64,000 bases of DNA from Sceloporus undulatus (lineage: Eukaryota; Chordata; Lepidosauria; Squamata; Phrynosomatidae). Below the pieces are notes generated by a model. It saw only the letters and a program-made list of their open reading frames with translations, ran no database searches and was not told where the DNA came from. Position numbers and translations under genes: made by a program. Location of the stretch: contig NC_056524.1 in the NCBI RefSeq assembly GCF_019175285.1, positions 148,860,854 through 148,924,853 on the forward strand, given 5' to 3'. This document shows positions 44,801 through 57,100 of the stretch, in pieces (position 1 is the first letter of the stretch; each line of letters starts with the position of its first letter).

Positions 44801-47800
44801 TATATAATTTTTTCTTGTTGCTTTATCATGATCTATTTCACATCCAAAGAAAGAAAGAAAAAGAAAAGATTAAGGATATTTCCACGACTTACTTCTGATT
44901 GCTGCATTCAGAAAAATATTTACTGCCCTCCATTTCCAAACAATGCCTTCAACTTACTTGGACAGATTGTAAAAGAGATCTCCTACACTTAGTGCTTATG
45001 TATTTGTGGCTCTAAGGGGCTGCAAGATATAGTGCATTATTTACTATACTGTCCATTATACAGTAACTCCAATGCTTGTTAGCTGGAAGATCTTTTGAAT
45101 GCAAGATCTGGTTAGGTGCTGACTGATATTATTAGTGGCTTATGACAATGAATCCATAACAATCAATTTTTCCACTAGCACCCAAAAAAACCACTGCACC
45201 TATCTAAGCTGTTGGTAGTCAACTGCAAAATGGATAAGTTGTCTTAGCTGCCACTGTCAATGTTGGCCAGCACTGCTATATTAGAAATACTAACTTGTTG
45301 TTGCACTTTTATTTACTGTCTTTCTTGTGATTCTTTGTCTCACACTACCAAGAGTTTTTGTAGTCACCATTTTCTGTTTCAACAGTTATATTGTATTAAT
45401 ATAGTGATTTGTAATGAATATTGTTCCATAAACAAATAAAATTGACTTGAAATTGAATCAAAATAAAGTAATGGAAGTTAAGCAGACTACTATTTTAGCT
45501 CTGTCCACACAAATACCCTTGTTGTGTAGGTCAGCTTCATGAATTAAAAAAAAAACCCCAAACTTCACTAAACTACGCAAAGTTTAGTTCTTAGCTCCAG
45601 GCCCCTTTTGAACACTGAGTAATGAATCCAGGCAGATGCATTAAAACACAATTGCTGCACACAGGTTTACAATCTTTAAAAAGAAGATGAAGAGAAGGTA
45701 AAAGGAGAGCAGGAAATCCACAGTATTTTTTATTTCCTAATTCCATACCCTGTACAAGTAATTTTATTATAATCGTTATAGTTTTCTTTGTAAAAGCAAA
45801 TTAACAGTTGAACAGTTGAATACAAACGCAAATAAATTTACAGAAAAAAGATAATTCAAAAAGAGTTACAAAGTGAACCCCAGCACATGTGTTCAATAAT
45901 AACAACAGCAAATTACTCCTGGTAGTATCAAAAAGGCCAAGAGTGCAATCTATCAGTGAAAATGGATAAAATGGCTTGAAAGTGCTGGTTTCATTTCTCA
46001 TTAGAAAGTGCTATCTGCAAGGCTAATCTTGAAGGACATCCAGAATCTTCTTCAGCTTGTGTAGAACAGCTAACATAAAATCCAGGATTGAGTTCACAGT
46101 TCTTAATAATGAGAATTAAATGGAACACTCATTATTTCTCGTGGGAGGATCTCTAAGTATACCTTTTTGAGGACTGTAACCTTGAAACTCTCTCTTACAC
46201 CAATAATCTATTCTTATAATAACTCCTCTTTCTCCACTTATCAGCTGCCTATTCCAATGATCTATTATTGGGCTCAGAAACAATACTCACCTTTGTAGAC
46301 CCAAACTAGTCATCCACTGCTTATTCCTGTCTAAACTAAACACCCAGAGTCAAGATGGTCAAGGTATGAATGGATAAAGAGATTGGGTATCTTATCAAGC
46401 TATGGACGAGTGACTATGTCCAGGATATGCTATATGAACCAGTGTTGCTTTCATTTTTTCATTTAATCAAATTTTATTATGAACTTAAAAATACAGAATA
46501 CAAAAATACAAAACATACAGCAAGAAGTAATGACATTTCATGGTTTACTAGCCAAATGAAATAGAAAGAGCCGCCATACATGAACACCATTAAAACAATA
46601 ATCATAATTACAAAAATTAGCTCATTCTCAGACACATCACTCCTTGTTGTAGCCAAAAAGGCAGCAACCACGCATAAGAAGGAGGTATCTGCAGGCTTGG
46701 AGGGACTTCAAGACATACAGAAATATATCCTCCTTGGGGCTACCTCCCTGGCTGAGCCCAGCCATAAAATCATGGTATGGGGTAGATTGGATGGGTATAG
46801 ACTGGGTCCTTCTGGGTCAGAGGAAGCAATTTGTTGTAACCAAAATGACTGTCTTCTTCCCTCCCATCTCAGTGATGAACGAGCAAGTGAGGATTACAGT
46901 GTAAGGCCCAGCCGCCCCACAAGTCTCATTTCCTCCCAGTGAGGAACACTGCTGGATGCAGGATGCCACCCACCAATCTGTCCTCCTCAACTACTCTGCC
47001 CTCTAATGCCAAACCAATCCGGCAAGACACATATTGCCAAAAAACAGGAAAAGCACCCCCACCCCCCCGGAAACTGATTTTTTTTAAAAGGAGGGTTTTA
47101 AAAACCAGGTGCTAAAATGGAGGGCTTTCACTTTGAATCCAGAGGAACATACTGGGGAATGGCACTAAGATAAGTACAAATTATTTTATAGGTACGGACT
47201 AAGCCCTTTAACTGGTGGCCCCTGTCACACTAACAGATTAGTCACCTTAGCTTGGTTCTGTGTATTTAAGTACATGACCTCATTAGCAGCTTTCTGGATT
47301 GACTCTATTCTTCAATCCCTTGTATAATATTACTGATCACCCATGCTATTATTCTCTTAGCTCTGAAGGATGATTGGTAATGTCTGCCATTAGGAATGTC
47401 AGTTAGAAATTGCTGTATTTTTACCAAGCATCTCTTTATATACACAGTTTTAAGTCCATCAAAATAATCAGTTTGAATTTGGAACAATACACTCAGCTTG
47501 AAAATATGTCTGCAATTTTCACCTTTCTTTTCTATTATAATGATTGCAGCAATATATTTTGCACTCGTTTCAGTAGCAACGTTTTCAGCTTGCAAGCAGT
47601 TGTCTTAGTTGGGACTGTGGTAGATTATAGAACTATGAAACAAAAACCTTATCTTCTTTTGGGTGATTTCGCTCACACACATGTCTGCCCACTGGCTACA
47701 GCTTTTTCTTTCTTCCTTAGAAACTATCCATAGACACCAATTCATGGGCTACCCATGAGCAGCACTGTCATAAAAAAATTTAAGTGCAGTATCCACCTGC

Positions 47801-48170
47801 CACAATAAATTCAGTATCTAGAGAAAAACCTATGTATGTCCATTAGAAGCTGGCCTTCTTCCCAATAGATAGGAGATGCCATTCCAACATATCCTATAGC
47901 AAATGGTACCTCACACCTCAATAGAGAATGATATTCTGGTGACAGGGATAAATAAGTCTGGCAATTATAGTAACTTATTAAGAGTTATTGTATTTTCACT
48001 CCTTGGAGTATGCTGAAGTCTCAGTTCTCACAAATCTCCTGGTGCAAATTTCTGCAGAGGACAATCATTCTGTGCTGTTGATACTCCTGTGTATTTACCA
48101 TCTACAGGATCATCTCCCTTACTCCTTTCTCATATTAGATGAATAAAGAGAGTAGCTAAAAATAGTGTCA

Positions 48171-48403
48171 GGCCTGTTACAGACAGCCAAAATAAAGCTG
48201 CTTCGAGTCACAGTGGAGGTATGGTGTTTGAATGATGCATGTGTCCTAAGAGTCCAGAAGCCACACCAAAGCTGCACTCCAGTCCTTAGGGCTGGTGCGT
48301 GGCTTTGGTGCGACTTCTGGACTCTTAGGATGCATGCATCATTGAAACACGATACCTCCACTGTGACTCGAAGCAGCTTTATTTTGGCTGTCTGTAACAG
48401 GCC
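48171..48403. mobile_element. 233-bp foldback element, copy D
   Basis: Ends are GGCCTGTTACAGACAGCCAA in both orientations. Flanks are TCA on both sides (48168-48170 and 48404-48406). Compensated changes in the two arms (CACAGTGGAGGTAT against ATACCTCCACTGTG) show that the arms have kept identity to each other while differing from other copies. Confidence 0.92.
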
Positions 48404-48564
48404 TCAGTTTGCAAAAAAGGCTTAAAAGCATTTTAAAAATCAGAAGAGATTTTATGAACTAAAACTATTGAAATGCGTGCTTTCCCTCTTTAAGCCTTAG
48501 CAACAAAACTAAGTGAATGAAGGAACAAACAAAATACACCTCAATCTTTTACTCTTCTACTTAC

Positions 48565-48702
48565 AAAACTGTGGGAAGAAACAAGTGTCTCTTCCTTGTT
48601 TGTGATGACTGTCCCACTGAGACTACGTGCAATGCGACGGAAGTTCTCTGCACTGTACATTTCCTCTTCTGGTTCCTTGCTGTTGTTTCTTGTGTATGGT
48701 AC
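48565..48702 (-). CDS. USP54: USP54 exon g (138 nt, symmetric)
   Basis: The exon encodes [20 protein letters not shown] then [20 protein letters not shown] and VSSHSF (46 codons), matching human [20 protein letters not shown] and VSSHSF. The acceptor is TCTCTGCAG and the donor GTAAGT. It starts and ends in phase 0, so skipping it would keep the frame. Foldback copies D and E lie in the introns on each side. Confidence 0.96.
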
Positions 48703-48934
48703 CTGCAGAGACACTATCATATTCAGAAAGATATCCTCATGGAAAATGGGGTGCACTGTGAATAAGTCAAGAGTTGAATATGGAAAGGCAACTATCAATG
48801 CCAGTATTACCAGCATTTTATTTTCCCCTTAATCTATACTGTTTATAACACCCACCCACCCAAATACTGTATGTGTATACAGATCAGCCAGTTTGAGATA
48901 AAACTTTATGCACCTGCTGCTCTGGCCAGCCTTC

Positions 48935-49045
48935 TTCAACTTAGTGCTCTCCAGATGTTTTGTACTACAACTTTTATAATCCCTGACAGTTAGTCATGCA
49001 TGCTGGGGTTTGTAGACTAAAACATCAAGAGACCAGGTTAAGAAA
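48935..49045. mobile_element. hAT-type MITE, decayed
   Basis: CTCTCCAGATGTTTTGTACT, CAACTTTTATAATCCCTGAC and GGGTTTGTAGACTAAAACAT are diverged arms of the CCAGATGTTTTGGACT family. Confidence 0.55.
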
Positions 49046-49098
49046 GGATGGCTTATGTTATCATACATTTTATAGTCTTCAATATCCCTCAAGATTCT

Positions 49099-49332
49099 GT
49101 TCTGTTACAGACTGCCAAAATAAAGCTGCTTCGGGTCTCTTTGGAGGTATGCTATTTAAATGATGCATGGGTCCTAAGATTCCAGAGGTCACACCAAAGC
49201 CACACTCCATTCCTAAGCACCGGAGTGCAGCTTTTGGTGCAGCTTCCGGATTCTTAGGATGCATGCATCGTTTAAATAGCATACCTCCAAAGAGAGCCGG
49301 AGCAGCTTTATTTTGGCAGTCTGTAACAGGCA
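49099..49332. mobile_element. Foldback element, copy E (234 bp)
   Basis: The arms pair as in the other copies (CTGCTTCGGGTCTCTTTGGA with TCCAAAGAGAGCCGGAGCAG). One extra T near 49231 explains the extra base. The outermost bases have mutated and no target duplication is apparent. It lies in the intron upstream of USP54 exon g. Confidence 0.88.
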
Positions 49333-50144
49333 TGAGTTATACTCACCAAGTAATTTGTTCTTGTTATTCTCTATTTATGTCTATATTATGCATCCATAGA
49401 TTATTCAAGAGCTTGCTAAATCTTGACTATGCATTATTGATTACATTGGGCCAACAGCTGGGGGCTTTCCACCACATAGTGTGAAGTGGCTGCCTCAGAT
49501 AAAAAATGTCAAGGACTAGGATAGATATAGGATGCTGGAGGGCAGAACTATCAGATGGTTGAAACTGCATCACATAAGCTAGCCCATTGCCTTCAAATAA
49601 GAATCAATTATTTTGTGCATTTTGTGATGGCAGATTGCTATCCTATGCTTCACTAGAAACTAACACTACATCCCTATGCACACTTACTTGGAGAGTAAAT
49701 GGGACTCCACTGACAATGTGGTTGCTACTGGTCTTAAGAGTGAGAAAGAAAAGCAGGAAGGTCCTGATCACAAGGAAGAGATGGAAATGCCCTTGAGATA
49801 TTTGGGTTCAACAGAAAAAAATATTGTGTACTTAAGGGTCTTCTTTCTAATACCATGGGTTTTAATACCATGGTTTCTAATGTCAAAATGTATGTCAAAA
49901 TGTAAGAAATCTTTTCATATGTGAAAGTATCTCCTGCCCTTCTCAGTTTTGGGAATTACACAGAAAGAGAACACTACTGAGTTTCTCAGCAAAATCCATT
50001 GCACTACTTCTGTTTCTTAGAATATAGCTCATCAATCAACTGAATGTTTTATTCTGGGTTCTGAATACTACCCACATAAGCTTGTAGTGCAACTGGATGT
50101 GATGTTGGATATCCATGATCTAAGCGTCTTGTACCTTTTAAACA

Positions 50145-50384
50145 AACAAACAAACAAATAAGCTTCATTTATATACAGCTTCATACCGCCTAAGCAGTAT
50201 CTAAGCAGTTTACAACTGTAAGCTAATTTGCCCCCAACAATCTGGGTACTCATTTTAGTGACTTTGGAAGGATGCAAGCCTGAGTCAAGCTTGAGCCCTT
50301 TTGCTGGTCTTGAACTCGCAACCTTGTGGTTTTGAGTGAGTGGCTGCAGTACAGGCATTTAACTACTGCGCCACCAGGGCTCCT
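50145..50384 (-). mobile_element. tRNA-derived SINE (GCCCTGGTGGCGCAG head)
   Basis: On minus it starts GAGCCCTGGTGGCGCAGTAG and continues through TAAATGCCTGTACTGCAGCC, GGTTGCGAGTTCAAGACCAG (box B) and AGTACCCAGATTGTTGGGGG to an AAAC-type tail. This is a common iguanian SINE, recalled as the ACA type. Confidence 0.85.
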
Positions 50385-51384
50385 AATTACAGCCATGGAA
50401 TAATGCTTGTGAGAGAGAATCTGGTAAAAAACACAGTGATTTGTTTATTCACTAATAAAAGTTATTCACTCCCTGAAGTTGTATGCAACATGTGGCATCT
50501 AGTATGTTCTACCTCATGGAGCAGGCAACACCCTCCAAAGAAATAGTAGGGTAAAAGTGTTGACTGCCACCACTAATAATTGCTATCAACTTTTAAAGGA
50601 ATTAGTGCAGTTGTTGGCCATAGATCTACCATAGCTCATCCCTAAGATAACAGATGTTTTAGTCTTTATTAGGGAGCTAGCTAGTGAGAGGAGCTAACCC
50701 CTTTCATCCATGTCTTGTTTTCTGTCATTTATGCATTTTAGCTTGCTGTCATTTGTGACACTACCATATAAAAATCCCACAGTAGGAGCATTTTTCTATT
50801 CTATTAAAAACCCACATGTTCTGTGTACTATCCATTTGTTACAATATCTTTCAAATAATAGTAAATTCAACCCCTGAACCCTACTGTGAAGGTAAATCAT
50901 TTACAAATTATTAGGATATTCACTGTTAGTGATTGCTCCTAGTGTTAATGTTGGACTTCAAGTAACATTCAGTCTCTGAAGCATTTAATTGTTCTGCTTT
51001 ATACAATTCATTTCCTTACAATTTCTATTTGTATACTGTTTAGCTTTCCTGTTAACACGGTGCTGGGGAAAAGGTGGTCATCCGGCCAGTCCTTCTTCAT
51101 CATTCCCCCCATTTTGCAGTTCAAGCTCCCAATTCTTCCAAAGCCGCCAAAACTATAATTTTTTTTTTTTTAAAAATATGGGCAAAGTTTCTAAATGGTA
51201 AACTGCTATGGCTGACTGGCAATTTGTCACATCATTCCTGTTAACTCCCCACTTCTGCATCATACTTAAGGCCAAATTTTATTAGAAAAAGAAATGGTGT
51301 GGTCTGTCATGAGAGCAAAATATGGCCCTCACTCCAGTTGTCTACTGCTTCTCTAGCATAAGCCAAAGTTGTGTACATTCTTAC

Positions 51385-51503
51385 CTTAGAGAATGGAGAT
51401 ATAATAGTTCCGTATAGGTTACGTTCGATTTCTGCTGTTGGAGTTTTTGACAGACCCATGCAAGTTGCACTGTGCATCTTTCTTGTAGGTAGGTTTGCAG
51501 ATG
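51385..51503 (-). CDS. USP54: USP54 exon f
   Basis: The exon encodes SANLPTRKMHSATCMGLSKT then PTAEIERNLYGTIISPFSK (39 codons). GLSKTPTAEIE matches human GLSKTSTAEME. It follows a strong CT-rich tract ending ATCACAG, and the donor is GTAAGA. It ends in phase 0. Confidence 0.93.
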
Positions 51504-52584
51504 CTGTGATACCAGGGGGAGGAGAGAGAGAAGCAGAAGTGCACTGAAATTCTAAATAAGTATCTATGGAACATCTGGTCTTTTTCTGCCTGTGCAGAGT
51601 GACCAAAACAAAAGCCTAAATTTTGTGAGCTGGTGAAAAGAACAGAATGTTCCACAGCCAATCCAATAATCTTGGATATAACATTTAAGTTTCAGAAACA
51701 AGTTGTTATTCGGTTAATTTAAATAAACAATGTATTTCTGCTGATATTAGTTACATGCAATTAGTTACCTTAACATGAACTAAAATATTTGTATCTTCAT
51801 TTCATAATATGTATGCATTTTTAAAATTTAGGGAAAGTCACAACTATTTAATTAAAGAAATGCATTTTCAAAAGAAGAGCCAAAAAGATACTTCTTCCAT
51901 TTTTACAGCACAAGAATGTTGACAGGTTTATTGCAGAAGTGAGACTCGTCGAACAATACAAGCTCCTTGGTCTTCCTCACATTATGGGGGAGTTGGTAAC
52001 TGTGGAACACTGGGGGAGGGCATTAGCCCTTCAGGAGAACTTGGGGGGCTACAATAACTCGGGGGGGGGGAAAAATCCTCCAAACGCCCTTTATGGGACA
52101 TGAGGCATGTTTTGGGGCCTCCTTGGCCCCCAAGGTTGTTTTTGGAGATTTTGCTGCAACCCCATCCCCAGCAAAATTTCATTCCACCTCTAGAGTGTAG
52201 GCAGCTCAAAAGATGTGAAAATGCCTTCTACATTCCCCAAGAGATCATTTACGGGAAAAACCAATTGTTTTTGATCCCCCACAGGGGCCCTGGTTTGATG
52301 CCATCAATATGCGTATCACACCTATTTTTACTTCTCTCTGTTTACATCTGAGGAATTTATTTAATTTGTAAACCAGTTACTGATTTCCATTAATGATATC
52401 TGGGGCTAAACAAATTGGAGCTTAATGCAGACAAGCCAAAAGGTATTCCATGTAAGCGAAAAGGCAGATCAGGGATGAGGGATTCAACCCATGCTGGATG
52501 GGGTTACATTTCTACTGAAGGCACAGATTTACTGTTTGGATCTACTCCTGAAGTCAATGCTGAGCCTGGATTCCTGGATATCAG

Positions 52585-52694
52585 TGATGTCCAGGACACC
52601 ATTTGCACACACCCCATTCACATTAATGGCGGTTGCCCCTCTGCGGATTTCCAAGTCCGTGGATCTCAAGTCCGCAGACTTGGAGGGGCAACTG
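52585..52694. mobile_element. Tigger/pogo-type MITE, right-end fragment
   Basis: GGCGGTTGCCCCTCTGCGGA, AAGTCCGTGGATCTCAAGTC and the end GGAGGGGCAACTG followed by TA match the right half of 39385-39559. The left end is missing. Confidence 0.6.
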
Positions 52695-52772
52695 TACTTG
52701 CAAATTAGTATTAGACAAGGTCTATATTTCATCCATAAATATGGCTACATATAGCATTTACAATAATTTTAC

Positions 52773-54154
52773 CTCTTGTGCCTAATAGATGCCAGGAATT
52801 ATCCAGCCTCCCCAACACAGGTTGGCTTGTTTGAGGTGCCTGCAAGCTAGCCTGATATAAAGACTCCAGCTCAGAAATTTCCAGCTCTGTGTCTCGATTC
52901 CATTGTGGGTGCTTCTGCATTAGATCTTCACCAGAAGTTATTTGTTTGGACACAGGTGACCAGCTGGTATTCTTGCAATCCACTTGAGAGCTATAATACT
53001 TGTTAACACTGTTTGGCCAGCAGTCTACAGGCATAGATGCAATTGAGCCAGCATGATTTCTATCGTTAGCCTGTCTCACTTCTCCCTCATGATCGAACCT
53101 TCCCGGATAGAAACAAGGATCTTTGTTTTGTGAATCAGAAGTCTTAGAAATTTTATTGTGAGCACCAAAACAACCTTTAGAACTCAACTCATCCCTAGAA
53201 CTCAAACATGAATTCAACTTTTCATCAGGCCACATTCCATTCTCTTGTTGTTCAACAACTGGCTGCCTATTATCAAGGAATGGACAGCTGTAGGATTCCT
53301 GAAGTAATTTTGGATCATTCTGATTGTGATAGACAGGCACTTTCCTCTCTTTCCCATATATGCATTCCCTCTGGGAGACCCCCTGCGGCTGCTGGAACTG
53401 TTCTGCAAGCAAGCGAACACGGCCCTTGGTATGGATCTTCTCAGACTTCAGAGAATCCCCATTTACAAATTCTTCCTGTGGGAGGTGTAAGCTCTCATCG
53501 CTATTTGTTCTGAGGTATCTGTTAGTAGCTGGTAATGGATCTGGAGGACGATGTGGCAAAGGAGAGTGAGAAGCCAGTGTCATGGCATGATTAGCCCCTT
53601 GTTGAGCAACATTATGCCATTCTGATAAGTTTGACGTTTTGAAGCATGGATTATGTAAGTCAATTTTGTCAGATGGCAGCTGCACTGAATGTGAAGATGG
53701 GAAGAGTGTAGGCAAAGATCCAGAGTTTACCATGTTACATTTCATTTTGCGATATGGTGTGAGAGAAGCTGTTACATTATGTACTTCTTCAAGTTTATTG
53801 TTTTTGCTGCAATCCTTATCCTCTTTTAGACTAATGGAAGAGACTCTCTCAAGCTCCACATCACAGTGGATTTCATTCTCGGTCTGAATGGATCTGTCAC
53901 CCACCCCATGTATACAGGAAAAAGAGAGAGTTTGGTCACTGTTTCCAGCAGAAGCAGCTTGAAAGTTCAGAGAAGTCTTGTGAGAGGGGCTGCTTTCAGA
54001 AGGAGGTGGGAGAAAGGCGTTGGCATGTGATGAATACATTTCATGATGGGAAACAGTTGGATGGAAGTAAGAATTGGGCCCAAGTTCTGCTTCCCTGCTG
54101 GGTTCCGGTGCTATCTTCTGGTTCAGCAATACTTGGAGCGCGACAGTCTGTTCA
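52773..54154 (-). CDS. USP54: USP54 exon e (large exon, 460 codons)
   Basis: The exon opens with EQTVALQVLLNQKIAPEP (human EQPIPLQVLLSQEAQLES) and ends near WHLLGTR. Along its length are patches shared with human: KGRVRLLAEQFQQPQGVSQR, HPQWNRDTELEISELESLYQ and ASLQAPQTSQ. Between them it is Ser/His/Pro-rich, looks disordered and has diverged widely. At 1382 nt it has no stop or frame break, strong evidence for a working gene. The acceptor is TATGTTTCAG and the donor GTAAAA. Confidence 0.96.
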
Positions 54155-57100
54155 CTGAAACATATATAAAATCATAGTCAATTATTAGTGCCTTCTAACT
54201 AAAAAACAATCTTATGACTAACTTAAAACCCATTCTATTTTACCATTTACAAGGCATGTGAGAAATTCATCCTCTGCCAGAGTGTTGTTTTGTTTTTGTT
54301 TGTTAAGTCAGGATGGGGATGAGGAGAAAGACAGTCAATTTGTGGATAACTCTTAGTCTTTTGAGATAGCAGTCTGATCTGCAACTGCAAACAGAATCCA
54401 CAGAAAACACCTGTACATGTCCAGTCTGTCAATATACTCTTATGAATACTGAAGCTGAATCAGACAAGAGGAATCTGTCTAGTCTATTCTATTGATAGAA
54501 GCATTCTCAAACAAGAACATGTAATTCTGGATTTAGGGATATGATCTACAATGATGTGATGAAACTATTTTCCGAGTTGATTTTCCTGCCTGTTTCCTGT
54601 TTCAAAATTGAAATCTATATTCAAATGTAGAATAAAAGTTCCAGTCATAATGCAAAGGTTTTAACCAATGAGCCTTGAATGATGGAGTAATTTCCAACCA
54701 GAAGCAACAACCACAGTAATGTTAAGAGAAGTAAAGCCCTAGAATAAAACAGGAAAAACTGTGGCAGTTTCCTTCCCAAAAGTGCAAGGGGGAAGTAGGA
54801 AGTTTTCTCTGAATGCTTGTTTTATTTTTCTGGGTTTCTAATAATGTTTACTAGTTGATTTATTCTTTTCCCCCCTGAAATACTTTAATGTGAGTATTAC
54901 CTTCAGGGAGATATGGGTATATAAAATATAATTTATGAAATACTAAAGGGACAGGGGGGAACTTGTCACATTTTAAATGCATGGCAGAATTTTTATTTTC
55001 ATCTTGAATTGTATAAATACATAATGTAGGAATCTAAATTAGTATAAAGGACTTCAGAGCACACTGTTGTAGTGAGAAGGCCAGAGTTTTAAAATATGAC
55101 CATCACAATATATCAGCAATGCACTTTCCCCCTATAAGATAGTCCACTTGGTAGCAAATAGCCATAACTCACAATTTTCTTTAAAGGGATGATTATTGGG
55201 TTGATTTCTATGCAATGTTTATTCCTCCACCAAAAGGGGTTTACTATTAAAGTAACAGGAAAACTATTAAATCGGAAGAATATTTGAGAATTGGGTGGGT
55301 TGTTGTTGGTGAAGGAAGATATGGAATCTGATGAAAAGCGGAATTCAACTTGCAGGCCACTTTCCACCTTTATCTCAGAAATGTTAGAAGAAGGCTGGAA
55401 AAGACAAATCTTTGAGTCTAAATGCATACTATGCTTTTGCTGCTTTTAAAAAAATGTATTTAAACTGGCCTGTTTTCTTTTCTTTTTTTTAAAGAAGAGA
55501 ATACTTCTAGGATTTCAATGCACAATGTGTATGAGGAATGAACCCATTTCCTTTTGAAAATCATACTCCACAGGCTCCTTGCCCATGAAAATCCTGTTTA
55601 CTATAAACAGTTTGGTCCTGAGATGTAGCTAATGGTGAAGCTACATAAAATCTGAACCATGCCATCTTTCAAATATAATAAAATCAGCACATTTTGCTCA
55701 TATTAAGCACGTCTATCTCTCTTGTTCATTTGGAGCCTGTTCCTAAACACTTCAAACTGTCGAACAAGAAATAATCCTCTGGTATGAAAGGAGTGACATA
55801 TCCCAGATCAATGTAGAAGGATACTAGAAGGCTTTTTTTTTAATCCACTGTGATCTCTGAAGCTAAGCAGGGTCAAGCCTGGTTGGTACTTTAAAGGAAG
55901 ACTGCCAGGGAATGTCAGGTGCTTGGAAGAAGGCAATGGCAAACCTTCTCTGAATAAATCTTACCAAGAAAACCTTCTGAGGGGATTGCTGTAAATCAGA
56001 GTTGACGTGAAAGCACATAACATCAAAATAATTAAGGAGTTCAAATTTCACTAAATACTAATTTAGAAAAATGCAGAAAATGTAGGGGAAGTTTTTGCTT
56101 AATTTGTGTGCCCTATTTGGGAGTGAAACCGAATTTTAAAAATTAGTTTACTACCAGATAAATATTTTTTCCAGATCCAGTGCTTGCAAACATGCTTTTT
56201 AACTACTTTTTAAAACTTCTTTGCATATCATAAAAGCAGGAAACACCTTCTCCCTACATACAGATTTTGATTTGGCTTGGATTTTGATAATTATATCATG
56301 AACTAATTGAATGGCAGGGTTGAAATTAGCTTGCTACAGCCACTCCACAGGCAGCTCCTTCATCAAAACCTCAATTTGATTTAGAATTTCTCATCAGCAT
56401 TTCAACAACAGAAGGATTTTTTTCACTATACATGGTGAATCTGATTTTGGTTTGATAAAGCCATTTCTCTAGTTCCATTTCTTTCCACAACTTACTGTTT
56501 TTGTTATCGAGCATCTGTCTCTTTTTAAATAATTTTGACATCTATTGATATTTTAAGATACAAAAAGAGTGCTTGAAACAGCAGACTGGAACTATTTTGC
56601 TTAAAGACTTCCCCAGACAGTTTTATTGTAGAGTCAGCACTCAGCTGTTGTTACCCAGTTGCTGTAGTGGATCATGTTGCCCTTCTCCCAGCTTGCGGCA
56701 CTTCTTTTTGGGAATATGTGACTTTCCGTCTGCTACTGCTTCCATTGAAATACCTTGTGTGTGCCTTGTGATTAAATGCCATGTGTATTAGTGGCTAACA
56801 CGAATGACATTTCTAACAATGAATGATATTTACCCTATATCAATCATTTTGAGCCTTAAAAGAGGAGAGGACAAGTGCTCTCCAACAGACCCATGGAATA
56901 AGAAGGCTCATGTAGCCTTAACAATTTGCACAGAAATCTCTGTGCAAACAGGCAGCACAGGCAAGATTACTGCCTTCCCTGCAGCTTTCCCCAATTACTG
57001 TGTCTACTTTAGTGGGTCAAAACAGGCAGCTTTAGAATGCAGATTCTTCGCAGCACTAGAGTGTACACTTCCCTGTCCACTGCTTTTGCCCAGAAAACAA

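Larger units (their letters stand above)
44121..48564 (-). other. USP54: USP54 intron between exons g and h
   Basis: It contains a Tigger-like fragment (44598-44800) and foldback copy D (48171-48403). The 46455-48100 stretch begins with a T-rich run and may be a decayed LINE on minus, but no protein block could be recognised. The rest is unassigned. Confidence 0.45.
49333..52772 (-). other. USP54: USP54 introns around exon f
   Basis: Apart from exon f (51385-51503), the SINE at 50145 and the Tigger fragment at 52585, I recognise nothing here. The DNA is AT-rich with scattered poly-T and poly-G runs (51159-51170, 52062-52070). Confidence 0.4.

Noticed and set aside
46455-48100. Possible LINE body on minus in the USP54 intron
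   Set aside because: A T-rich start and a 96-codon ORF (47305-47595) hint at it, but no reverse transcriptase or endonuclease block could be recognised.
53208-53887. Several 69- to 101-codon plus-strand ORFs
   Set aside because: They are antisense shadows of the large USP54 exon.
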